A stretch of DNA of 64,000 nt, taken from assembly GCA_032027005.1 (NCBI GenBank), contig JAVSMW010000001.1, forward strand, positions 226,598 to 290,597. The letters run 5' to 3'. This DNA comes from JAVSMW01 sp032027005 (lineage in GTDB: Bacteria; Bacillota; Thermincolia; Thermincolales; UBA2595). Both the position numbers and the translations under genes were made by a program. Position 1 is the first letter of the stretch. Each line of letters opens with the position of its first letter. The notes under the pieces were generated by a model. That model had not been told where the DNA came from and searched no databases. It saw only the letters and a list, made by a program, of their open reading frames with translations. Positions 26,048 through 34,736 of the stretch are shown here, piece by piece.

Positions 26048-26956
26048 TTAACTCCTCAAATTCCTTCTCCACCAATTGATAGTATTCTGTAATCCACTTT
26101 CCAGGCTATACTTGGGAACCCATCCTACCTCGTTAGACAGCCGGTGAATATCGCCAAACAATACCTCCGGTTCATGCTCAGGTGGGTTAATGGCTCCCAA
26201 TTCAATTAGATCAAGGCCCCCTATTTGACGGGAAATTTCATTAATGACAAATTTTATAGTTACGGGCTGCCCGGAAGCAATATTAACTGGTCCTGAAACA
26301 TCGCTTTCCAAAAGCGCAGCAAAGGCGTCGGCAACATCCTGTACATACAGGAAATCCCGTATCTGGCTGCCATGGGTGCAGCGGGCAGGCTCTCCCCTTA
26401 ATAATGAGCGAATAACAGAAGGGATAAGTCTCACAGGATACTCCTGGGGGCCATAGATAAGAAAAACACGCCCCCAGGCGCTGCTTATACCGGTCTCCCG
26501 GATAAATGCCTCAAGCATAACCTGTAGTGAATGTTTACATATTCCATAAGTGGTTGCAGGTACTATCGGTGTGATTAATTCCCGGCAATATCCGTGGCTC
26601 CAATCATACTCGGCACACGTCCCGGCCATGACCACCCGTTGCCCGCCCTGCTCCTGAAAGCTATGCAATAGCTCTAAACTTGCTTGCACCCATGAAAAAT
26701 TCTTTATTGAAGTCCAGTACTCTCCCGGAGTTACGTCCCAGGCCAGGTGAAGCAGATAGGCTGGCTGTACGCCTTTGAGCAGGTTTTTGATTTGCTCATG
26801 ATCTAAAAGATCGGCCCTGTGCCATCTGCAACCGGGTATAGCAGGTGTTAATTTCCCGGATGTAACGGCATGAACATCAAAGTCATGTTCGATCAAAGTG
26901 CGCAGAGTATGTCTGCCAATAAACCCAGTGGCGCCGGTTACCAGGACTTTTTTCAT
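26048..26956 (-). CDS. NAD-dependent epimerase/dehydratase (sugar 4-ketoreductase-like)
   Basis: 302 aa short-chain dehydrogenase of the extended type: VLVTGATGFIGRHTL (residues 4-18) binds NAD(P), and the catalytic YxxxK is in TTYGICKHSLQ. It lies directly after the 3,5-epimerase-like and C-methyltransferase genes. In related branched-sugar clusters such an enzyme reduces the 4-keto group at the end of the pathway. Its start overlaps the upstream stop by 4 bases. Confidence 0.82.
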   Translation of the reverse strand: MKKVLVTGATGFIGRHTLRTLIEHDFDVHAVTSGKLTPAIPGCRWHRADLLDHEQIKNLLKGVQPAYLLHLAWDVTPGEYWTSIKNFSWVQASLELLHSFQEQGGQRVVMAGTCAEYDWSHGYCRELITPIVPATTYGICKHSLQVMLEAFIRETGISSAWGRVFLIYGPQEYPVRLIPSVIRSLLRGEPARCTHGSQIRDFLYVQDVADAFAALLESDVSGPVNIASGQPVTIKFVINEISRQIGGLDLIELGAINPPEHEPEVLFGDIHRLSNEVGWVPKYSLESGLQNTINWWRRNLRS

Positions 26957-27486
26957 GACATATACTCCGGATAACTCTGGTCCTGAACCGAAATAATCCT
27001 TTCAAGGGCATCCGGCCAACGGATGCCGATAGCCGGGTCATCCCAGCGCATACCCTTTGCACACTCCGGATGATAAAATTCCGACATCTGATAAAAAACC
27101 TCCGTATTATCAGCAAGGGTCTGGAAACCGTGGGCAAATCCTTCCGGAATATATAGCATTTTTCTGTTATCTTCGCTCAGTTCAGCGGCCAGCCATTGTT
27201 TATAAGTGGACGACTGGGGGCGCAGGTCGATTATTACATCAAATATTGCCCCTCTGGTGCAGCGGACCAGTTTGGCTTCTTCCCAGGGCGCCGCTTGATA
27301 ATGCATGCCCCGTAAAGTGCCTTTTTTACAGTTAAAAGAAAGATTGCATTGTACCAGTTCCGGTTTTAAACCGTGGGACTTAAATTCTTCCCGGCACCAG
27401 CTGCGGGCAAAAAAACCCCGTTCGTCACTTAACGGCTCTATTTCTATGAGAAATACCCCTTTGATTTTGGTTTCCCGGAAAATCAT
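26953..27486 (-). CDS. dTDP-4-dehydrorhamnose 3,5-epimerase-like protein
   Basis: 177 aa cupin of the RmlC family. The active-site His is in GTLRGMHYQ (about residue 60), and GAIFDVIIDLR, LYIPEGFAHGFQTL and DPAIGIRWP are typical. No rmlA/rmlB genes are present here and the flanking genes make CDP-sugars, so the substrate is probably a CDP-4-keto-6-deoxyhexose, methylated or not, rather than dTDP-sugar. It is coupled to its neighbours on both sides. Confidence 0.87.
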   Translation of the reverse strand: MIFRETKIKGVFLIEIEPLSDERGFFARSWCREEFKSHGLKPELVQCNLSFNCKKGTLRGMHYQAAPWEEAKLVRCTRGAIFDVIIDLRPQSSTYKQWLAAELSEDNRKMLYIPEGFAHGFQTLADNTEVFYQMSEFYHPECAKGMRWDDPAIGIRWPDALERIISVQDQSYPEYMS

Positions 27487-28719
27487 TTAGATCACCATAA
27501 CTTTCGGGATAAAGACTATGAATTTTCCACCCCATTCACGAATGAAAGACATTTGTTCCAAGACTTCATCTTTCAGATTCCATGGCAGAATAACAACATA
27601 GTCCGGTTTTGTCTCCCTGATTTTATCGGGAGAGACAATGGGGATACGGTTACCCGGCAGGTACAGGCCCTGCTTGAAGGGGCTCCGGTCAACGGTGAAA
27701 TCCAGGAAGTCTCCGCCGATACCGCAATAATTAAGCAGAGTGTTGCCTTTGGCCGGGGCACCATAACCCACCATGGTCCGGCCTTCTTCTTTAAGCTGGA
27801 TCAGAAATTTAAGGATTTTGCGTTTTGTTGCTTTTACCTGTTCACCAAAAGCCTGATATGTGCGGATTTGTTTTATTCCTGCGGTTTCTTCCCGGCTTAA
27901 CAGTTCGGTTATCTGTGAACCAACCGGTTTGGTGCCATCTTCCGAATGGCAGGCATAAATCCTTAGCGAACCCCCATGAGTAGGCAGTTCTTCCACATCA
28001 AACAAAGTCAGCCCGTGAGCAGCGAAAACCCTATTTACCGTGGTCAGGGAAAAATAAGAAAAATGCTCATGGTAGATGGTATCGAACTGGTTTTCCTGTA
28101 TTAATCTCAGCAAATGAGGGAATTCCATTGTAATTACACCTAGGGGTTTAAGAAGAATTTTCATCCCGGATACAAAATCAAGCAGGTCAGGAACATGAGC
28201 CAATACGTTGTTCCCTATCAGCAGGTCAGCCTGCTTGCCTTCTGCAGCCAGCTTTTTTGCAGCTTGTTGGCCGAAGAAAGTCACAACTGTCTGAATCCCT
28301 TTGTCTTGGGCTGCTTTAGCCACATTAGCTGCCGGTTCGATGCCCAGAACGGGGATGCCGGCTGTCTTGAAGTATTGCAGTAAATAACCGTCATTGCTGG
28401 CAATTTCCACAACATGGTGCCCACTGCCTAAAGCAAAACGCGAAACCATTTGTTCCGTATAATCCCGGGCGTGTTTCAACCAACTTTCCGAATAAGAACT
28501 GAAATAAGCATAATCACTAAAAATCTGTTCGGGAGTTTCAAACTCTTCCAGTTGCACCAAAAAACAGTTTTCGCATACGTACGCATGGAGAGGGTAAAAG
28601 CTTTCCTTTTCCTGTAGTTTTTCCGGCGATACATAGGCATTAGAGAGAGGGGACATACCCAAATCCGCAAAACTTATGTTTAACTTGGTGCCACAAAATC
28701 GGCAAGCCCTCGTTTTCAT
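27487..28719 (-). CDS. NDP-hexose C-methyltransferase (TylCIII-like)
   Basis: 410 aa enzyme of the sugar 3-C-methyltransferase family. The N-terminal zinc site has CRFC (about residues 5-8) and CENC. The SAM domain has VVEIASNDGYLLQYF and LIGNNVLAHVPDL, with the catalytic-region TIYHEHFSYFSL. The C-terminal domain has MVGYGAPAKGNTLLNY. ATG 28719 overlaps the dehydratase stop (ATGA) and has AAGGA 9 bases upstream. It would methylate a 4-keto-6-deoxy CDP-hexose to give a branched sugar. Confidence 0.9.
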   Translation of the reverse strand: MKTRACRFCGTKLNISFADLGMSPLSNAYVSPEKLQEKESFYPLHAYVCENCFLVQLEEFETPEQIFSDYAYFSSYSESWLKHARDYTEQMVSRFALGSGHHVVEIASNDGYLLQYFKTAGIPVLGIEPAANVAKAAQDKGIQTVVTFFGQQAAKKLAAEGKQADLLIGNNVLAHVPDLLDFVSGMKILLKPLGVITMEFPHLLRLIQENQFDTIYHEHFSYFSLTTVNRVFAAHGLTLFDVEELPTHGGSLRIYACHSEDGTKPVGSQITELLSREETAGIKQIRTYQAFGEQVKATKRKILKFLIQLKEEGRTMVGYGAPAKGNTLLNYCGIGGDFLDFTVDRSPFKQGLYLPGNRIPIVSPDKIRETKPDYVVILPWNLKDEVLEQMSFIREWGGKFIVFIPKVMVI

Positions 28720-29798
28720 TGGCATTCATTCCTTAATTGTCTGAATCTCTCAATTTGTTGCAAGGTTATGGGCTGCATTTCCTGCTTTTGGGCATAAACC
28801 CGATACCATTCGACGATCCACTGAATCGTCTCATCTAGTGTTAGCACAGGCTGCCATCCCAGTTTCAATCTGGCTTTGGAACAATCCAGGCTGAGATAAT
28901 TGGCTTCATGGGGATGTTTCCCCTGATCACAGACCCATTGAGCTTCATTTCCCCAAAGATCAATGATCCGCCGGGTAAGCAGCCCAACAGGTACTGTATC
29001 ATCATCAGATGGTCCGAAATTCCATCCTCCGCTATATTCCTTCCCATTCTCCCACAGCTTTTCGGCCAGCAAAAGATAACCGTTTAACGGTTCCAGCACA
29101 TGCTGCCAGGGGCGGATAGCATCAGGGTTGCGAATTAACACAGGCTTATTGGCAAGAATCGAACGCACTGCATCGGGAATAAGGCGGTCTTCCGCCCAAT
29201 CTCCTCCGCCGATGACATTCCCGGCCCGCACAGTTGCCACCGCCGCCCCGGATTGATCAGAAGATGATGAACTAAAGTAAGAATTTCGATAAGCAGCAGT
29301 AATCAATTCCGCACAGCCTTTGCTGCAGCTATATGGGTCAAATCCACCCATCGGGTCTGTCTCCCGGTATCCCCGGGACAGTTCATTATTTTCGTAGCAC
29401 TTATCACTGGTTACAATAACTATCACCCGCACACTGTCGGTCTGACGCGCTGCTTCAAGCAGGTGAACCGTTCCCATCACATTGGTGGCAAAAGTGCTCA
29501 CAGGCTCTTGATATGACCTGCGAACCAAGGCTTGAGCCGCCAGGTGAAAGATTATTTCCGGCCGGTGTTTTTGAATGGCCCGGTAAAGGGCATTGCTGTC
29601 CCGTACATCGCCTGTGAGTGAAACCATCTTATTTCCAACCTTGGCCAGTTCGAACAAGTTGGGTTCTGTAGGCGGAGAAAGAGCATAACCGCATAGACTG
29701 GCACCATACTGCTGTAAGCAGAGAGACAGCCAGCTGCCTTTAAAGCCTGTATGTCCTGTAATAAAAACTTTTTTGTTACGCCAAAATGATGCTGTCAC
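28716..29798 (-). CDS. rfbG: CDP-glucose 4,6-dehydratase
   Basis: 360 aa extended SDR enzyme that converts CDP-glucose to CDP-4-keto-6-deoxyglucose. NAD binding is by KVFITGHTGFKGSWL. The YxxxK appears in FDPYSCSKGCAEL, and the hallmark TSDKCYEN is present. The start is GTG 29798, overlapping the cytidylyltransferase stop (GTGA) with GGAAGG 7 bases upstream. Immediately upstream is the enzyme that makes its substrate. Confidence 0.94.
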   Translation of the reverse strand: MTASFWRNKKVFITGHTGFKGSWLSLCLQQYGASLCGYALSPPTEPNLFELAKVGNKMVSLTGDVRDSNALYRAIQKHRPEIIFHLAAQALVRRSYQEPVSTFATNVMGTVHLLEAARQTDSVRVIVIVTSDKCYENNELSRGYRETDPMGGFDPYSCSKGCAELITAAYRNSYFSSSSSDQSGAAVATVRAGNVIGGGDWAEDRLIPDAVRSILANKPVLIRNPDAIRPWQHVLEPLNGYLLLAEKLWENGKEYSGGWNFGPSDDDTVPVGLLTRRIIDLWGNEAQWVCDQGKHPHEANYLSLDCSKARLKLGWQPVLTLDETIQWIVEWYRVYAQKQEMQPITLQQIERFRQLRNECQ

Positions 29799-30565
29799 GG
29801 CCATACCTTCCATGGAGCATTACCTGAAACCCATAGTTGCTCCAGCCTTACTTTATCTCTCAGGGTATCCATGGGCTGCCAAAAACCTTTATGTCTGAAG
29901 GCTGATAGCTGTTCGGCCTGGGCCAGCCTCTCCAGAGGTTCCCGCTCCCAAACGGTAGCGTCACCCTCGATAAAATCGAACACTTCCGGCTCAAGTACAA
30001 AAAAGCCCCCGTTAATCCAACCGTTATCTCCCTGTGGTTTTTCCTGAAAACTGGTGACTCGGCTCCTCTGCAGTTTTAATGCTCCGAAACGGCCTGGCGG
30101 CTGAACTGCGGTTAAGGTGGCCAAAGTACCCTGACTCCGGTGAAAAGCAATCAGTTTACTGATATTAACATCACCCACCCCATCACCATATGTAAAACAA
30201 AAAGTTTCCTGCCCCACATAGTCCTGCACCTTTTTTAGCCTTCCTCCGGTCATTGAGTCGTCTCCGGTATCAACTAAAGTAACATGCCATGGTTCACAAT
30301 TGTGGTTGTGGATAAATGTTTTGTTTTCACGCATATCAAAAGTAGCGTTTGACTGGTGAAGGAAATAGTTAGCAAAATACTCTTTGATCAGATAACCTTT
30401 GTAACCCAGGCAGATTATGAACTCATAAATGCCGTGGGCAGAATAAATCTTCATAATATGCCACAGTATCGGTTTCCCGCCTATCTCAATCATCGGTTTG
30501 GGTTTCACATTGGTTTCTTCACTGATGCGAGTACCTAATCCCCCGGCAAGAATAACTGCTTTCAT
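29795..30565 (-). CDS. rfbF: Glucose-1-phosphate cytidylyltransferase
   Basis: 256 aa nucleotidyltransferase that makes CDP-glucose from CTP and glucose 1-phosphate. The signature is AVILAGGLGTRISEETNVKP at residues 3-22, followed by KPMIEIGGKPILWHIMK, FTYGDGVGDVNI (metal site) and INGGFFVLEPEVF. Length and order match RfbF. It is the first gene of the CDP-deoxysugar series that runs leftwards to about 26 kb. Confidence 0.95.
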   Translation of the reverse strand: MKAVILAGGLGTRISEETNVKPKPMIEIGGKPILWHIMKIYSAHGIYEFIICLGYKGYLIKEYFANYFLHQSNATFDMRENKTFIHNHNCEPWHVTLVDTGDDSMTGGRLKKVQDYVGQETFCFTYGDGVGDVNISKLIAFHRSQGTLATLTAVQPPGRFGALKLQRSRVTSFQEKPQGDNGWINGGFFVLEPEVFDFIEGDATVWEREPLERLAQAEQLSAFRHKGFWQPMDTLRDKVRLEQLWVSGNAPWKVWP

Positions 30566-30604
30566 TGCATAATCTCACTCTCCATTGCACCGCCCAAAGC
30601 TTCA

Positions 30605-31300
30605 TCAGCCTAAGAATTCCTTTACAATGGCGCTGACTTCTTTTGGGTTGGGTATAATATTTTTATGGTAAAGATGTTTAGGAGTTTTCAATACATTGCT
30701 GGAATGCACGATGTTTAAAAAGTTTCGCTTATCAAGAATCTCGTGTTCAAGGGCAATGGCACCGGCATGACCTCCGGACAGCAAATATTTTTTTCCGGCC
30801 AAATAATCCGGTACTTTATAAATGAAGGTGTAGAATTGGGGAGATTCATAAAAAACATGAGCCAGACGATTTTGGGTAGAATCGTACAGATATCCTTTTT
30901 GATTTATGATAACTTTCGTATCTTCCTTGGGTTTATAATCGTGCAACTGTTGAACAAAGGTCTTGTGATATGCGTCATCTGAATCGAGCCGGATTAAATA
31001 TAGAGTATCGTAACCTTCAATATGTTTTAGAATCGGATTTCCCTTTGGAATCACGAACCGGACGTTTTCAGGAAGTTTGTCATATCTCTCCAAAGCTTGT
31101 TTTACATATTCCTCGGATAGCGGATCATATTGAACAAGAGCCTGAAAATCCTGATTCGTCTGGAGTTTTAAACTGCGCAAAGAAAATCTCATAAATTTTT
31201 CTATTCTGTCATCAACCCAATCTTTTTCAAGGCGGTGTTCATTCCAGCGAAATGTATTAAAGATTATGTTAATAATAAATTTTCTTTTTCCCATTTTCAT
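30605..31300 (-). CDS. Putative rhamnosyltransferase-like glycosyltransferase, paralogue 3
   Basis: 231 aa, about the same length as paralogue 2, with the same order of motifs: KFIINIIFNTFRW, EKDWVDDRI, LKLQTNQDF, IRLDSDDAYHKTFVQQLHDY (probable metal site) and INQKGYLYDS. The C-terminal DKRNFLNIVHSSNV matches a parallel segment in paralogue 2. It sits between the UDP-sugar and CDP-sugar modules. AGGAG precedes the ATG. The sugar donor is not known. Confidence 0.78.
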   Translation of the reverse strand: MKMGKRKFIINIIFNTFRWNEHRLEKDWVDDRIEKFMRFSLRSLKLQTNQDFQALVQYDPLSEEYVKQALERYDKLPENVRFVIPKGNPILKHIEGYDTLYLIRLDSDDAYHKTFVQQLHDYKPKEDTKVIINQKGYLYDSTQNRLAHVFYESPQFYTFIYKVPDYLAGKKYLLSGGHAGAIALEHEILDKRNFLNIVHSSNVLKTPKHLYHKNIIPNPKEVSAIVKEFLG

Positions 31301-31315
31301 GCATCTCCTGAAAAA

Positions 31316-32398
31316 CTAGGGTATCTGGCCCAAGATTATCTTAACAGCCGTACTGCTCACGTTTTCCACCAAGTATTCACCCGGCGGCTGCCATAGACAC
31401 GGTTGGTCTATAACTGTTTTAACTGCATTGCCAATATCTTCGGGCTTACACCCCGTGATTAAATTACTGCCAACTTCTACCGTTTCCGGCCTTTCCGTAA
31501 CATCCCGCAGGGTTACATTGGGCACCTTAAAAATACAGCATTCTTCCTGTACGGTACCGCTGTCACTTAAAGCACAAAAAGCCTTTTTCTCCAGGCAGAC
31601 AAAATCAAATAAATCTAATGGTTCAACAGCCCGCACACCTTCTCCGTCCATAATTTTGCCTTGCTTCTTAAGCTGAGAACGTGTCCTTGGGTGCAGACTG
31701 CAAATTACCGGTATTTTATATGCAATATGCAAAAGATGAAACGCCTCAATAAATTTGCTCAAGCGTTCTTCGACATCAACATTTTCAGCCCGGTGGAGGG
31801 TGACCAAAAAATATTTTTTAGCATCTATATCCAAACTTTCCAGCACCCGGCTGTTTTCAATGCCGGGAGCGTAATAGTCCAAGACCTCTTTTATGGGGTT
31901 GCCGGTAACAAAAATCCGCTGGCTGGCAATTCCTTCTCGCAGTAAGTTCGCCCGGCTGCGCTCAGTATACGGCATAAGGATGTCGCTGCAGTGGTCAACA
32001 ATGCGGCGGTTGACTTCCTCCGGGACCCGGTCATCGTAACAACGGTTCCCGGCCTCCATATGAAAAACAGGGATACCCATCCGTTTGGCTGCCACCGACG
32101 CCAGGGCGCTGTTAGTATCACCGAGGATCAGCAAACGGTCCGGTTTCTCTTTTAGCATTACCTTTTCACATTCAGCCAGAATTGTGCCAATTTGACCCAT
32201 CATGCTCTCAGATTTGCATTCCAATACGTAATCCGGCAGCCGCAGGTTTAACCCTGCAAAAAAGATGTCATTGAGGGTACGGTCGTAATTTTGACCGGTA
32301 TGAACCACAACATGTTCACAAACTTTGTCCAGGAGCGGAATCACCCGGCTCAGGCGAATGATCTCAGGGCGGGTCCCCAAGACAGTCATTACCTTCAT
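31316..32398 (-). CDS. UDP-N-acetylglucosamine 2-epimerase-like (WbvD/WbjD/CapG type)
   Basis: 360 aa non-hydrolysing 2-epimerase. It starts KVMTVLGTRPEIIRLSRVI and has VVHTGQNYD, LGDTNSALA, FHMEAGNRC and LSDSGTVQEE, the usual UDP-binding and catalytic blocks. It overlaps the upstream 4,6-dehydratase by 4 bases. In the WbvB-WbvR-WbvD and WbjB-WbjC-WbjD sets this enzyme performs the last C2 epimerisation to UDP-L-QuiNAc or UDP-L-FucNAc. Confidence 0.88.
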   Translation of the reverse strand: MKVMTVLGTRPEIIRLSRVIPLLDKVCEHVVVHTGQNYDRTLNDIFFAGLNLRLPDYVLECKSESMMGQIGTILAECEKVMLKEKPDRLLILGDTNSALASVAAKRMGIPVFHMEAGNRCYDDRVPEEVNRRIVDHCSDILMPYTERSRANLLREGIASQRIFVTGNPIKEVLDYYAPGIENSRVLESLDIDAKKYFLVTLHRAENVDVEERLSKFIEAFHLLHIAYKIPVICSLHPRTRSQLKKQGKIMDGEGVRAVEPLDLFDFVCLEKKAFCALSDSGTVQEECCIFKVPNVTLRDVTERPETVEVGSNLITGCKPEDIGNAVKTVIDQPCLWQPPGEYLVENVSSTAVKIILGQIP

Positions 32399-33459
32399 CG
32401 CAAAAATTCCCCTTCCTCATTTATCATCTGGCCGACCATCAGATCATGCTTTTCTAAGAGCTGCCTGGTTTCTTCCGGAGACAGCAATGAATCTCCCGAA
32501 CTGTACTCCCTGTTTAGAGCCTGCAGCCCGGTTTCTTCTTTGATCAATTCAGGGAGCATCGGTTTAATGGCATAATGTTCACCGCGGTCAAAGGTCCGCC
32601 AGCCTTCTTCGTCAGAGACCAGAATTTCATGCACCTTTTCCCCGGGCCGGATCCCTGTAATCACCAGATCTATTTTACGCTCGCCGATCAGAGCTTTAGC
32701 CACATCCACAATGCGGGCACTTGGGACCTTCGGCACATAAGTCTCACCCGGGTGAGCCGTTTTCAAGGCAGCAAAAATAGTATCCACCGCCCGGTCCAGG
32801 GTCAGTAAAAACCGGGTCATTTCCGCCGTGGTAACGGTAACCGGTCCGCCATTGATAATCTGCTCATGAAACAGAGGAATTACCGAACCTCTGGATGCCA
32901 GGACATTGCCATAACGCACACATATAAAACGGGTGGCCGGAATCGTGATATTGGCCGCGATAAATATCCTTTCCTGCAAGGCCTTAGACATGCCCATTAC
33001 ATTGACCGGCTTGCAGGCCTTATCTGTAGAAACCCCGACAACGGTCTGGATTTTTAGGTTATGCTCCCGGATGGCGTTGACGATATTCTCTGCGCCGGTT
33101 ATATTTGTCTGTACTGCTTCAAACGGGAAATACTCACAGGAAGGCACCTGCTTGAGGGCCGCCGCATTAATTACAATATCAGCCTCTTTCAAGACCGAGC
33201 ATACCGCGCGGTAATCGCGGACATCACCGATCCTGAATTCCAGCAGGCGCTTAAAATTACGATAAATAACCTCATCTGTGACTTCCTTTTTTTGCTGGTA
33301 AGCAACCCGCATAAAGTGTTGTTTAGCCTCATCCCGGGAAAAGATAATTATTTTTTGGGGATAACCCAATTCATTGGTTAGTAGACGGCGGGTGAGGACT
33401 TTGCCTAGGGAACCCGTACCGCCTGTAATGACTATTACTTTGTTATCTAAAAGCGCCAT
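32395..33459 (-). CDS. UDP-GlcNAc 4,6-dehydratase/5-epimerase-like (WbjB/CapE/FlaA1 type)
   Basis: 354 aa short SDR of the capsule/O-antigen branch. VIVITGGTGSLGKVLTRRLL (residues 8-27) binds NAD(P). IVINAAALKQVPSCEYFPFEAV and GVSTDKACKPVNVMG are typical, with Lys as catalytic base in place of the more common Tyr. It would turn UDP-GlcNAc into a UDP-4-keto-6-deoxy-L-hexose. AAGGGGG precedes the ATG. It is followed by the 2-epimerase and preceded by the RmlD-like reductase. Confidence 0.9.
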   Translation of the reverse strand: MALLDNKVIVITGGTGSLGKVLTRRLLTNELGYPQKIIIFSRDEAKQHFMRVAYQQKKEVTDEVIYRNFKRLLEFRIGDVRDYRAVCSVLKEADIVINAAALKQVPSCEYFPFEAVQTNITGAENIVNAIREHNLKIQTVVGVSTDKACKPVNVMGMSKALQERIFIAANITIPATRFICVRYGNVLASRGSVIPLFHEQIINGGPVTVTTAEMTRFLLTLDRAVDTIFAALKTAHPGETYVPKVPSARIVDVAKALIGERKIDLVITGIRPGEKVHEILVSDEEGWRTFDRGEHYAIKPMLPELIKEETGLQALNREYSSGDSLLSPEETRQLLEKHDLMVGQMINEEGEFLR

Positions 33460-33510
33460 TTATTTTCCCCCTTATTGGTTTCGTAGTCTCTCGGAAACAA
33501 AGTTGATTTT

Positions 33511-33540
33511 TCATCCGCGTTAATCCGCGCCATCTGCGGC
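33511..33540. repeat. CGCGGATGAA-word repeat
   Basis: CATCCGCGTTAATCCGCG followed by CCATCTGCGGC, a variant of the words at 41215 and 45327. It begins one base after the stop codon of the RmlD-like gene. TCTCGGAAAC lies 20 bases away. Confidence 0.5.
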
Positions 33541-33541
33541 T

Positions 33542-34447
33542 TTATTCTAATTGCAGCTTGGTTGCGCGTTGGACTCTATTGGTATAATCCCGGAACATAT
33601 TATCGATAAGTTCCGGCCATGACGGGGGAATATAACCGCTCACCCGCCGGAACACAGTGGAATCCAACGCCCTGTTCATATAAAAACTGTCATCCGGCTC
33701 AATTTCGATAGATTTACCATACTTCTCTGCTACTAATTTTAATAACTCATATTTGGATATTGGTTCAGATGAAACATGGTACAGTCCGGCCAGTTGAGTT
33801 CCGGGAATTACATAATCACTAATTATCCTGGCAATTTCAACCGTCGGAAAACCGGAAAATACCGCTTTGGTAAAACCCTGTATTTTTTCGTCCCTGGCCA
33901 GGAACCATTCGATTAAACCATAGTTCCCCTTCAATTCATGGCCGATAATGGATGTGCGTAAAGTCACACAATGCGGTTCAGTCACTTCACCCAGGTATTT
34001 AGTTCGGCCATAAAGATCGGTGGCATCCACCGGGTCTGATTCAGTGTAGTTTCCCTTGACCCCGTTAAACACACAGTCTGTACTGATATGGATCATCCTC
34101 GCACCTGCCGCCTTACAAACTGCCGCCAGCCGGTGTGGCCAAAGCGCATTAACGGCAATGGCCGTAAGCGGGTCTTTTGCGGTCGGCGCCTGTTTGATAA
34201 TGCCAATGCAGTTAATCACTATGTCCGGTTTTATCCTGGCCATGACCTTAATGATGTTGTCAAAATTATCGGTATCAACATTGACCACCACTTTCTGCAA
34301 AAGTTCCCGCCAAAACCGCCCTGAAAGGCCGGTCAAACTTCGCGCCGTACCATATACATCAAGATTCGTACATTCAGAAAGCCGAGTTAACAATGTATAC
34401 CCGAGCATCCCTGTCACACCGGTAATCAAAACCTTGGCAGTTCCCAT
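33542..34447 (-). CDS. RmlD-like UDP-4-keto-sugar reductase (WbvR type)
   Basis: 301 aa SDR of the RmlD family: KVLITGVTGMLGYTLL binds NADPH, HISTDCVFNGVKGNYTESD is the family signature, and DLYGRTKYLGE holds the YxxxK. Next to a WbjB-like dehydratase and a WbjD-like 2-epimerase it fits WbvR better than the two-domain CapF/WbjC, pointing to UDP-L-RhaNAc then UDP-L-QuiNAc. The start at 34447 has AAAGGTGA upstream; an in-frame extension to 34480 does not. Confidence 0.85.
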   Translation of the reverse strand: MGTAKVLITGVTGMLGYTLLTRLSECTNLDVYGTARSLTGLSGRFWRELLQKVVVNVDTDNFDNIIKVMARIKPDIVINCIGIIKQAPTAKDPLTAIAVNALWPHRLAAVCKAAGARMIHISTDCVFNGVKGNYTESDPVDATDLYGRTKYLGEVTEPHCVTLRTSIIGHELKGNYGLIEWFLARDEKIQGFTKAVFSGFPTVEIARIISDYVIPGTQLAGLYHVSSEPISKYELLKLVAEKYGKSIEIEPDDSFYMNRALDSTVFRRVSGYIPPSWPELIDNMFRDYTNRVQRATKLQLE

Positions 34448-34470
34448 TTTGCTCACCTTTCTATTAACAG

Positions 34471-34591
34471 AGTACTTCACGTCAGGTGGAATTTAGACTC
34501 CATCTGACGCTTAGAAATCGTTATCCAGGGGCTAACCGCTACTTATCTCCCGTTTACAGAAGCGGGAGTCTTAGTCGCGGTTAGCCATCGG
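34471..34591 (+). repeat. Bipartite palindromic repeat, copy C
   Basis: First hairpin CGTCAGGTGGA ... TCCATCTGACG. The second hairpin has GGCTAACCGC / GCGGTTAGCC outer arms around CTCCCG ... GCGGGAG. The outer arms differ from copies A and D, but both sides have changed so that pairing is kept. Confidence 0.75.
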
Positions 34592-34673
34592 ATCAAAACA
34601 CTTTTACTCCGGGACTATAATCCATCTTATGCCTGATAGACATAAATCGTTTACAATTTACTTTTTTTTTTGC

Positions 34674-34715
34674 AAAAAGTAATGAGTGAGACACCACTAT
34701 CGTCTCACTCATTAC
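34674..34715 (-). terminator. Terminator of the CgeB-like gene
   Basis: GTAATGAGTGAGA and TCTCACTCATTAC form a 13-bp perfect stem, followed on the minus strand by TTTTTGC. Confidence 0.85.
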
Positions 34716-34736
34716 ACGCAACCCCGCTCCACTAAC

